From NCBI GenBank assembly GCA_949127705.1, contig CASBQJ010000600.1, positions 1 through 8,929 of the forward strand: a stretch of 8,929 bases of DNA, written 5' to 3'. A model generated the notes under the pieces. That model searched no databases, was not told where the DNA came from, and saw only the letters and a list, made by a program, of their open reading frames with translations. The DNA comes from Synechococcales cyanobacterium PMM_0085 (GTDB taxonomy: Bacteria; Cyanobacteriota; Cyanobacteriia; Elainellales; Elainellaceae). The position numbers and the translations under genes are program-made. Shown piece by piece: positions 1 through 5,080 of this stretch (positions are counted from its first letter, which is position 1; every line of letters begins with the position of its first letter).

Positions 1-215
1 CTTGGCTGGTGCGCTCACTGTGGTTTATGCATCTGAAAACTTCTGTAAATCTAGTCAACGCCGTCTGGACGGGTATCGAGTTCATCGGTGTGCGGCAAGG
101 TTTTCTCACTTGTTTTGCCTATATAAAGATTCTGTGAATCGTCGGTAATGGTAGCTTAAAGAACACCTCCGCTAGCCGATCGCCTAAACAATAGGATTTA
201 ACGTTCATCTGTGTC
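1..215. other. Upstream region without a convincing gene
   Basis: No frame here gives a persuasive protein. Two short plus-strand frames stay open from the left edge to about 138 and 151, and could be the tail of a gene outside the window, but neither shows a recognisable motif. A TATATA run at 120-125 could be a -10 element for the gene at 216, though no good -35 box lies 16 to 18 nt upstream of it. An AGGA-like stretch near 193-196 is too far from the starts at 216 and 231 to be a clear ribosome site. Confidence 0.4.
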
Positions 216-1313
216 GTGTGGTCTCGGTGTATGGTTTCTTCTCAGGTTCAGGTGGCGCTGTCGGCTTCGATCGGGTTTGGCATTTCAGCAGTTATGGGAA
301 CGTCTGCGGCTAATGCGGGTATTTTAGTTGGCAACACGCAGAGCAACAACATTCTCATTTTTGATGAGCAAACAGGTCGCTACGGCGGCGAATTTATTCC
401 CGCGAAAGGAGAATTCTATGAATTGACCTCGCCCGACGACCTGACCTTTGGGCTAGATGGCAACCTGTATGTCAGCGTGGGCGACAATACTTCTGGCGCG
501 ATCTTACGCTTTGACGGCAAGACGGGCGCATTTTTGAACCGCTTCGATCAAGGTGGAATGCTGATGCGTCCATACGGCACCGCTTTTGGGCCAGATGGCA
601 ACCTGTATGTCAGCAGCTTCCGCTCGGATCAGATTTTGCGCTATAGCGGCACATCAGGCGATTTTATTGATGTGTTTGCAGCAGGCAGCGGCACGTCTAA
701 CGGGCTAAATGGGCCTAATGACTTGCTGTTTGATGACAATGGCGATCTCTACGTCACCACTCAGGGCAGCGTTGCAGACGGTACGGGCGAAATCAGCTAC
801 CTGTTTCCCAGTCAGGTCTTACGCTACAACATTTTTGCGCCAGAATCGGCAGCGATCGTCTTTGATGAACCCACGGCTGCACCAGATAGCTTCGGATTTG
901 TCAGCCTTCTTGGTCTGGCGTTTGGCACCCAGGATGATCTAATTGTCAGCGATTTTGCCAATGCTGTTCGCCGCTATGACCTTGGGACAGGCAATTTACT
1001 GGGTGAGTTTTCCAGCAGCTATCCCGGCTTTATGGGCAACATCACAACCGATCCAAACGGCAATCTCTACACGCCCGGATTCAACTTTCTCAGCGACAAT
1101 ATCGGGGCAGTCTCGCGCTTTGATCCAAACGGTAATCCGCTTCCTGCTATCGGTGAATCGGGTTCTGTGTTCATCCCCGCTACCACGAAGCTACAACGCC
1201 CGATTGGAATTGCCTACACGGCCAGTAAGGTTCCTGAACCAGGTACCGTGCTTGGCGTTTTAGTCATTGCAGCACTGGGACTCACGTTGAACCGTAAGAA
1301 AGTTACACCATAA
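216..1313 (+). CDS. PEP-CTERM sorting domain protein with NHL-like beta-propeller
   Basis: This is an exported, probably membrane-anchored or exosortase-processed beta-propeller protein of 365 residues. The N-terminus is a signal peptide with a hydrophobic core at about 12-32 and a likely cleavage after A-N-A (residues 32-34). Five or more propeller strands recur with the pattern (F)xxDGNLYVS, at about 78-88, 125-134, 172-181, 236-246 and 276-286, as in NHL/SMP-30-like propellers. The C-terminus has the full tripartite sorting signal: V-P-E-P-G-T at 339-344, a hydrophobic helix at about 345-358 and a basic N-R-K-K end. In this family the signal is recognised by an exosortase, none of which is encoded here. 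The ligand or substrate is unknown. The start is uncertain: GTG at 216 or ATG at 231, and neither has a clear Shine-Dalgarno. The downstream sulfurtransferase is on the same strand, but a functional link is only a guess. Confidence 0.9.
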   Translation: MWSRCMVSSQVQVALSASIGFGISAVMGTSAANAGILVGNTQSNNILIFDEQTGRYGGEFIPAKGEFYELTSPDDLTFGLDGNLYVSVGDNTSGAILRFDGKTGAFLNRFDQGGMLMRPYGTAFGPDGNLYVSSFRSDQILRYSGTSGDFIDVFAAGSGTSNGLNGPNDLLFDDNGDLYVTTQGSVADGTGEISYLFPSQVLRYNIFAPESAAIVFDEPTAAPDSFGFVSLLGLAFGTQDDLIVSDFANAVRRYDLGTGNLLGEFSSSYPGFMGNITTDPNGNLYTPGFNFLSDNIGAVSRFDPNGNPLPAIGESGSVFIPATTKLQRPIGIAYTASKVPEPGTVLGVLVIAALGLTLNRKKVTP

Positions 1314-1358
1314 GTGAGGTGGCGATCAGTGAGTTGGCGATCAGTGAGTTGGCGATCG
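1314..1358 (+). repeat. Three tandem copies of a 15-bp unit
   Basis: Directly after the stop of the PEP-CTERM gene, the 15-mer GTGAGKTGGCGATCR (K = G/T, R = A/G) is repeated three times head to tail. Only the sixth base of copy 1 and the last base of copy 3 vary. Each unit contains a HIP1-like core; the third runs into a true HIP1 octamer at 1352-1359, and the first two are one base off it. The frame is open through the repeat and in phase with the sulfurtransferase, but the implied peptide (SWRSV repeats) looks like translated spacer rather than protein. Confidence 0.85.
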
Positions 1359-1427
1359 CAATCAGGCTCAATGCCATCATTCGCGTGCTGTTGGCAGCCA
1401 ACTGGTGTAGTGGCTAAACTGGTGACT

Positions 1428-2459
1428 ATGGCCAAGCTAGCCCGTTGCATGATGGATCAGATCCCGCCGCATATTCTGAAAAAGCTTGCTGCCCTAGGAG
1501 CGATCGCCATCGCGATCGCCTTGCTCCTGGCGCTAGCGATCGCCTTGGTGCAGCCCCACACGCCGCGCCAATCGCAGCCACTAGCGGTAGTCCCAGCTAC
1601 GTCCAATCGGACGCCAATTGATCGACACACCTTACAGCACCAGTGGATTGTTAGCCCCGACCAAGCCAACCAGTTGCTTGCCCAGGGTGCAACGTTACTC
1701 GATGCGCGCTATCCCAACGCGCGCCAAACGTTACAGGGCAGCGTCATGGTGTCATGGCAGCAATTTAGCCAGCCCCGTGGCTCCAACCACGGCAAGCTGT
1801 TGGCCGATACCGCCGCCCTTAGCCAGCAACTTCAGGCGGTGGGCATATCGAGCGATCGCCCCGTTGTAGTTGTGGCCGATCCGCTCAAGGGCTGGGGCGA
1901 AGAAGGGCGGACTGTGTGGATGCTGAGAAGCTTAGGGCATTCTGCCGCTGTGTGGGTGGATGGTGGCTACTCAGCCCTAGCCGCTACAGGCATTCCCCTG
2001 ACATCATACCGGGCCACCGTCGCCGCTATTCCTGGGACTTTTGTAGTGAACCAAACTACCCAGTGGGACATTACCCGCGATCAGCTCCGCGCCGATCTTG
2101 GCAATCCAAAAGTGGTGATTATTGATGTCCGCGAACTGCGCGAATATAGGGGGAAAACTCCGTATGGAGAACAGCGAGGCGGGCATCTTCCCGGTGCCGT
2201 TCACATTTACTACAAAGAGCTGCTCGATCTAGCGGGTAACCTGCTGCCGCGTCCGGCAATTTTGGCCAAACTTGCATCTCAAGGTATCACTCCAGAGACC
2301 CAGGTTGTCACCTATTGCACCGGGGGCATTCGTTCTGGCTGGTTTACGGCGGTGCTGACCAGCTTGGGGTTTGATGCCAAAAACTACTCTGGCTCTGCCT
2401 GGGAGTGGGCTGCGGCTCCCGCTGACCACTATCCCTTAACGTCTACCCCAGCGAAGTAA
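1428..2459 (+). CDS. Membrane-anchored tandem-rhodanese sulfurtransferase
   Basis: This is a thiosulfate or mercaptopyruvate sulfurtransferase-type protein of 343 residues from ATG 1428. A hydrophobic helix at about 21-41, rich in Ala-Ile-Ala, is an uncleaved anchor or signal segment, so the enzyme probably faces the periplasm or thylakoid lumen. Two rhodanese domains follow, at about 74-190 and 213-339, the usual SseA-like arrangement. The first is catalytically dead: its active-site loop reads A-D-P-L-K-G-W-G with no cysteine. The second has Cys297 in C-T-G-G-I-R-S, matching the CxxGxR(S/T) active-site loop, and also the upstream I-D-V-R-E and G-H-L-P-G-A-V-H motifs. Physiological donor and acceptor are unknown. 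The frame stays open back to a GTG at 1314, but that extension runs through a tandem repeat. ATG 1449 or 1452 are equally possible starts, as none has a strong ribosome site. Confidence 0.85.
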   Translation: MAKLARCMMDQIPPHILKKLAALGAIAIAIALLLALAIALVQPHTPRQSQPLAVVPATSNRTPIDRHTLQHQWIVSPDQANQLLAQGATLLDARYPNARQTLQGSVMVSWQQFSQPRGSNHGKLLADTAALSQQLQAVGISSDRPVVVVADPLKGWGEEGRTVWMLRSLGHSAAVWVDGGYSALAATGIPLTSYRATVAAIPGTFVVNQTTQWDITRDQLRADLGNPKVVIIDVRELREYRGKTPYGEQRGGHLPGAVHIYYKELLDLAGNLLPRPAILAKLASQGITPETQVVTYCTGGIRSGWFTAVLTSLGFDAKNYSGSAWEWAAAPADHYPLTSTPAK

Positions 2460-2632
2460 AAAAATGCGTTAAGGCCAATCGCCACAATTACTCCAGCAGG
2501 TAGCTGGACAATTCCATCACTCAGCCCTGCCAGCTCTAGCCCCAGCCAACGGCCACGCGGTTCAACTAGAAAATTTGAGGCGCGCCAACCGTGCTCAGTC
2601 CTAATGCGCAGAAAATGTGGGTGTGCAGTCAT
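2429..2632 (-). CDS. Possible small membrane protein, convergent with the sulfurtransferase
   Basis: A minus-strand ORF of about 67 residues from ATG 2632 (or GTG 2659). Its composition is protein-like: a polar, Arg/Glu-bearing N-terminal half (H-G-W-R-A-S-N-F-L-V-E-P-R-G-R-W) and a hydrophobic C-terminal segment (L-P-A-G-V-I-V-A-I-G-L-N-A-F-F-Y-F) that could span a membrane. I do not recognise the family. Against it are a 31-nt overlap with the 3' end of the sulfurtransferase, a 32-nt overlap with the end of the 54-residue minus-strand gene upstream, and no Shine-Dalgarno. It could be a real small gene, a decayed one or a chance ORF in the 3' flank. Confidence 0.35.
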   Translation of the reverse strand: MTAHPHFLRIRTEHGWRASNFLVEPRGRWLGLELAGLSDGIVQLPAGVIVAIGLNAFFYFAGVDVKG

Positions 2633-2765
2633 CCACACTGAACCATGACTTCTTACCACTCTTTACTTTGACCAATACGCGATCGCGCGCACAGAAAGGA
2701 GCAGGAACCACGACGCCATCACGACCGTTTGGAAGTTTAACCGGAGTACCTGGAACAATTGTCAT
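2601..2765 (-). CDS. Small conserved-looking hypothetical protein (54 aa)
   Basis: A 54-residue soluble protein read on the minus strand from ATG 2765. The frame is open further upstream (to 2984), but that stretch is AT-rich intergenic sequence with a low-complexity translation. The start at 2765 is favoured by a GAGG ribosome site five bases before it (plus-strand CCTC at 2771-2774). The sequence begins M-T-I-V-P-G-T-P-V-K-L-P-N-G-R-D-G-V-V-V and continues with alternating hydrophobic strands (V-L-V-K-V) and K-K-S-W-F-S-V-D-D-C. This suggests a compact SH3-like beta barrel, an inference from strand pattern alone. It has two cysteines and no signal peptide. Function is unknown. It runs convergently to the sulfurtransferase and divergently from ocp, with about 600 bp of intergenic DNA on the ocp side. 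Confidence 0.7.
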   Translation of the reverse strand: MTIVPGTPVKLPNGRDGVVVPAPFCARDRVLVKVKSGKKSWFSVDDCTPTFSAH

Positions 2766-2770
2766 AGCAA

Positions 2771-2774
2771 CCTC
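2771..2774 (-). promoter_or_regulatory. Ribosome binding site that decides the start of the 54-aa gene
   Basis: Read on the minus strand this is GAGG, five bases before ATG 2765. It is the main reason to prefer the short 54-residue form over the longer open frame that begins at 2984. Confidence 0.6.
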
Positions 2775-3105
2775 AGAAGGATTAGGGCAATTCAGGCTGA
2801 GACTATTTAGTTTTCTACCCATCCCCGTTGGACTATCCCCATCGGACTTGTGAATGAACTTGTGAATAGAAAAATGAGTAGAAGAATGTAAAGTAATCCT
2901 GAAGAATGTTAAGAGCTTAACGAATTCTGTTGATTGTTCTAATAATTTTAATATTTCTTTATATTTAAGCCGATATAGCTTCAATATTAAGCATAAACAT
3001 CAGGTTGCTCAAACGCTAATCAATTTGGTTAGCAGGCTGAAAGCTCTATGGGCTTGAAATTTTGTATATCTAAATACGGAGTTGCTCTGACCGTGTTAAA
3101 ATAAA
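2775..3105. other. AT-rich intergenic region between divergent genes
   Basis: This stretch separates the minus-strand small gene from ocp and becomes markedly AT-rich after about 2860. I see no RNA gene, repeat or persuasive ORF. It must hold the promoter of the minus-strand gene, but no clear -35/-10 pair stands out. Confidence 0.5.
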
Positions 3106-3122
3106 TTTACATAACTTACAAT
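3106..3122 (+). promoter_or_regulatory. HLR1-like direct repeat overlapping the ocp -35 box
   Basis: TTTACATA (3106-3113) and CTTACAAT (3115-3122) are imperfect direct repeats resembling the high-light regulatory box HLR1, (G/T)TTACA(T/A)(T/A) twice with two bases between, the known target of the response regulator RpaB. The first copy fits exactly. The second has C in place of G/T, and the copies are one base too close (period 9, not 10). Overlap with the -35 box is where RpaB represses light-inducible genes in low light. The match is suggestive only. Confidence 0.35.
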
Positions 3123-3135
3123 AAGTTAATATAAT
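3106..3135 (+). promoter_or_regulatory. Candidate sigma-70-type promoter of ocp
   Basis: TTTACA (3106-3111) and TATAAT (3130-3135) are separated by 18 bp. The -10 box is a perfect consensus and the -35 box is close to TTGACA. Transcription would start near 3142, giving a leader of about 225 nt before the ocp start codon. The spacer contains a perfect 7-bp inverted repeat (TAACTTA-CAA-TAAGTTA, 3112-3128), so a dimeric regulator bound there would block or reposition RNA polymerase. Confidence 0.6.
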
Positions 3136-3174
3136 GTGGAGCATAAAGCTGCGTTTGATCTGCCCCTTTTAGAA

Positions 3175-3258
3175 GTGGGTCAACATATTGCTGAATTGTT
3201 ATGGGAAGCGATTGTCTGGCTCTGCCGAATGCCTGTGGCGAAAACTGAATGCATGTAG
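3175..3258 (+). CDS. Possible short ORF in the ocp leader
   Basis: A GTG-started frame of 27 residues lies wholly inside the predicted ocp 5' leader. It is also open upstream to a GTG at 3136, giving 40 residues, but that codon precedes the predicted transcription start. The translation is compact and amphipathic (H-I-A-E-L-L-W-E-A-I-V-W-L-C-R). No clear ribosome site precedes it. It could be an upstream regulatory ORF, a leftover of a former gene or chance. Confidence 0.2.
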   Translation: MGQHIAELLWEAIVWLCRMPVAKTECM

Positions 3259-3286
3259 CAGAACCTGACGGCTAAGAATTAACCTC

Positions 3287-3316
3287 TTGAGTTACGAACT
3301 TCCTATAGACTATGTT
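3287..3316 (+). promoter_or_regulatory. Possible proximal ocp promoter
   Basis: TTGAGT (3287-3292) and TATGTT (3311-3316) are 18 bp apart and would give a leader of about 45 nt. Both boxes deviate from consensus, so this is weaker than the promoter at 3106-3135. Two further TTTACA words lie downstream at 3331-3336 and 3345-3350. Confidence 0.25.
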
Positions 3317-3349
3317 TCAGCAAGATTCTGTTTACATTTATACCTTTAC

Positions 3350-3354
3350 AGGAG
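3350..3354 (+). promoter_or_regulatory. Ribosome binding site of ocp
   Basis: AGGAG lies 12 bases before ATG 3367. The spacing is a little long but the core is strong, and it supports the start that gives the canonical OCP N-terminus M-P-F-T-I-D-S-A-R-G. Confidence 0.6.
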
Positions 3355-3366
3355 AAATCTGAACCT

Positions 3367-4317
3367 ATGCCATTTACGATTGATTCAGCTAGAGGGATCT
3401 TTCCCGGTACGCTATCCGCAGATGCTGTTCCAGCTACGATCGCTCGATTCAATCAACTCAATGTTGAAGATCAGCTAGCTCTAATCTGGTTTGCCTACCT
3501 GGAAATGGGTACAACCATTACCGTTGCAGCGCCGGGTGCAGCCAGTATGGTGCTAGCAGAAAATGCTCTCGACCAAATTCGCCAAATGTCTTTTCGGGAA
3601 CAATCCCAAGTCATGTGTGACCTGGCAAACCGAGCCGACACTCCCATCTGCCGCACTTACGCCAGCTGGAGCATGAATATTAAGCTAGGGTTCTGGTATC
3701 GACTCGGAGAGTGGATGGAGCAAGGGCTGGTGGCACCCATTCCCGAGGGCTACAAGCTTTCTGCGAATGCCGCAGCTGTGTTGCTAGCGATTCAGGGTCT
3801 CGACCCAGGTCAGCAAATCACGGTTTTACGGAATTCTGTTGCTGACATGGGGTATGAATCCGGCAACGTTGTTAAGGTTTCGGAACCCGTTGAGGTGCCT
3901 AAAGATATGGCCGAGCGGACTCCAGTCGCGATTGAAGGGGTGACCAATGCCACTATCTTGAGCTACATGGACAACATGAATGCGAATGATTTTGATGCAC
4001 TCATTCAATTGTTTACGCCAGATGGGGCGCTGCAACCGCCCTTCCAAAAACCCATCGTGGGTAAAGACGCGGTTCTGCGGTTCTTTAGAGAAGACTGCCA
4101 GAACTTGAAGCTAATTCCAGAGCGGGGAGTTGCTGAACCCGCTGAAGGGGGCTATACCCAAGTTAAAGTGACCGGTAAAGTCCAAACTCCATGGTTTGGA
4201 GCCAATGTGGGGATGAATATGGCTTGGCGGTTCCTGCTCGATCCCCAAGACAAAATTTACTTTGTGGCAATCGACCTGCTGGCCTCTCCCAAGGAATTAT
4301 TGAACTTGGCTCGTTAG
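3367..4317 (+). CDS. ocp: Orange carotenoid protein (OCP)
   Basis: A water-soluble photoactive keto-carotenoid protein. Blue-green light converts it to the red form, which binds the phycobilisome core and dissipates excitation as heat; it also quenches singlet oxygen. It is full length (316 residues; Synechocystis OCP has 317). The all-helical N-terminal domain spans about 1-160, the linker about 161-190 and the NTF2-like C-terminal domain about 191-316. Carotenoid-contacting residues are present: Tyr44, Trp110, and Tyr200 and Trp287, which correspond to Tyr201 and Trp288 of Synechocystis and hydrogen-bond the keto group. Arg155 and the Asn104/Trp276 interdomain contact are kept. The partner of Arg155 (Glu244 in Synechocystis) is Asp243 here. 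Synechocystis-like sequence and a neighbouring frp indicate the OCP1 type. It has its own promoter and terminator. Confidence 0.98.
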   Translation: MPFTIDSARGIFPGTLSADAVPATIARFNQLNVEDQLALIWFAYLEMGTTITVAAPGAASMVLAENALDQIRQMSFREQSQVMCDLANRADTPICRTYASWSMNIKLGFWYRLGEWMEQGLVAPIPEGYKLSANAAAVLLAIQGLDPGQQITVLRNSVADMGYESGNVVKVSEPVEVPKDMAERTPVAIEGVTNATILSYMDNMNANDFDALIQLFTPDGALQPPFQKPIVGKDAVLRFFREDCQNLKLIPERGVAEPAEGGYTQVKVTGKVQTPWFGANVGMNMAWRFLLDPQDKIYFVAIDLLASPKELLNLAR

Positions 4318-4345
4318 AGAGTGGCCAAGACATAGCCAATTGAAC

Positions 4346-4380
4346 AACGAAGCGCTTTCTGAAGAAGGCGCTTCGTTTTT
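4346..4380 (+). terminator. Intrinsic terminator of ocp
   Basis: A perfect 10-bp stem (AACGAAGCGC at 4346-4355 with GCGCTTCGTT at 4368-4377) encloses a 12-nt loop and ends in a run of T (4376-4380). Lying 28 nt after the ocp stop, it should uncouple ocp from frp transcription. Confidence 0.9.
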
Positions 4381-4461
4381 AGTCAGGGGCTGAAAGCTGT
4401 ACCTTAGCTGCATTCATCAGAGTGAGATTGCCGCTTAAAGTAAGTTAAGTAATCTTTTTAT

Positions 4462-4476
4462 TTATCATTGTGATAA
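4462..4476. promoter_or_regulatory. Dyad overlapping the frp -35 box
   Basis: TTATCA-TTG-TGATAA is a perfect 6-bp inverted repeat with a 3-nt centre. It covers the proposed -35 element of frp (TTGTGA, 4468-4473). Weaker outer arms AATCTT (4451-4456) and AAGATT (4485-4490) flank it almost symmetrically. It looks like an operator; the binding protein is unknown. Confidence 0.4.
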
Positions 4477-4496
4477 GGAATGCTAAGATTTATAAA
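4468..4496 (+). promoter_or_regulatory. Candidate frp promoter
   Basis: TTGTGA (4468-4473) and TATAAA (4491-4496) are 17 bp apart: a 4/6 match at -35 and 5/6 at -10. Transcription would begin near 4503, leaving a leader of about 60 nt. With the ocp terminator upstream, this supports frp as its own transcription unit. Confidence 0.5.
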
Positions 4497-4515
4497 GAAA
4501 ATGAGACGGCAAATT

Positions 4516-4529
4516 ACTCAAATTTGAGT
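4516..4529. promoter_or_regulatory. 14-bp perfect palindrome in the frp leader
   Basis: ACTCAAATTTGAGT is perfectly self-complementary and ends 33 nt before the frp start codon, at about +14 to +27 of the predicted transcript. With no loop it makes a poor RNA hairpin, so a site for a dimeric DNA-binding protein is more likely. I do not recognise it as the site of any named regulator. Confidence 0.45.
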
Positions 4530-4562
4530 CGTCAGTCTAGTTAGGTAAAAGCTGGTTTAGTC

Positions 4563-4889
4563 ATGCAAGACATTGAAAATAAATGGACTGAGGTAGAGCA
4601 AGCGATCGCTCAGGAGGCATTTGAGAAAGCTTACAAGCGAGAGGTTTCAGCCTTAGTAGAGCAGGTTCGTGCCAGATCGCACGGGCTGTTGGCACTAGAA
4701 GACCTGTGGAACCTACACGACTTTTTGAGCGCGAAGCGCCATGAAATTGACGGTAAATACGATTATGACTATTCTGTTCTGCTGTTTGTCTTTGCCAATT
4801 TAATTAAAGATGGCTGGCTTCATCTCGATGAACTAAAAAGTTTGAATCAAGACAAATTTGCCAAGGTAGCCGCTCTTACACGCTTATAA
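4563..4889 (+). CDS. frp: Fluorescence recovery protein (FRP)
   Basis: A small helical dimeric protein that binds the C-terminal domain of photoactivated OCP, detaches it from the phycobilisome and speeds its return to the orange form. At 108 residues it matches the short functional form of the Synechocystis protein (109). The diagnostic block is at 47-64: D-L-W-N-L-H-D-F-L-S-A-K-R-H-E-I-D-G. Trp49, His52, Asp53 and Arg59 correspond to the OCP-interaction residues Trp50, His53, Asp54 and Arg60 of Synechocystis; Phe75 and Lys101 align with Phe76 and Lys102. The protein is acidic and helical with no signal peptide. The ribosome site is weak, in line with the usual need for little FRP relative to OCP. 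There is no ketolase gene between ocp and frp, unlike the arrangement in some cyanobacteria. Confidence 0.96.
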   Translation: MQDIENKWTEVEQAIAQEAFEKAYKREVSALVEQVRARSHGLLALEDLWNLHDFLSAKRHEIDGKYDYDYSVLLFVFANLIKDGWLHLDELKSLNQDKFAKVAALTRL

Positions 4890-4930
4890 ATTTCAAATTT
4901 TTACTCAGATTCTGGTCAGAACGCCCATTT

Positions 4931-4971
4931 GCGTGAATCGTTGCTTGGTCCAACTCAGAAACGATTCACGC
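4931..4971 (+). terminator. Long stem-loop after frp
   Basis: GCGTGAATCGTT (4931-4942) pairs perfectly with AACGATTCACGC (4960-4971), a 12-bp stem with a 17-nt loop, 41 nt past the frp stop. Only a short TATTT follows, so it is a weak intrinsic terminator at best. It could instead be an mRNA-stabilising hairpin or one copy of a dispersed palindromic repeat. Confidence 0.5.
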
Positions 4972-4997
4972 CAACTATTTATAATCACAACGTTTAC

Positions 4998-5020
4998 GAG
5001 CACAGTTTTTTAGAGCACAG
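4998..5020 (+). repeat. Short direct repeat GAGCACAG
   Basis: GAGCACAG occurs at 4998-5005 and 5013-5020, a period of 15 bp, separated by a T run, upstream of the amidohydrolase pseudogene. It could be a pair of half-sites or simple slippage; no function is evident. Confidence 0.4.
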
Positions 5021-5080
5021 CGTTATTCCTATAGGGTTGCACCTGTCGTTCAACCGTCATCGATTAAAGTTAGACGCAGC

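Noticed and set aside
1314..1427. Sulfurtransferase starting at GTG 1314
   Set aside because: The extension translates a 15-bp tandem repeat and adjoining spacer, has no family resemblance, and begins on the base after the previous stop.
2492..2508. Hairpin TCCAGC-AGGTA-GCTGGA as a terminator after the sulfurtransferase
   Set aside because: The stem is only 6 bp and no T run follows on either strand, so termination is not supported.
2766..2984. N-terminal extension of the 54-residue minus-strand protein to 127 residues
   Set aside because: The extra part lies in AT-rich intergenic DNA with an unstructured translation, while ATG 2765 has a GAGG ribosome site and a clean protein start.
3331..3350. 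Second HLR1 box just before the ocp ribosome site
   Set aside because: The two TTTACA words are 14 bp apart rather than 10, and the second copy lacks the A/T pair after TTACA.
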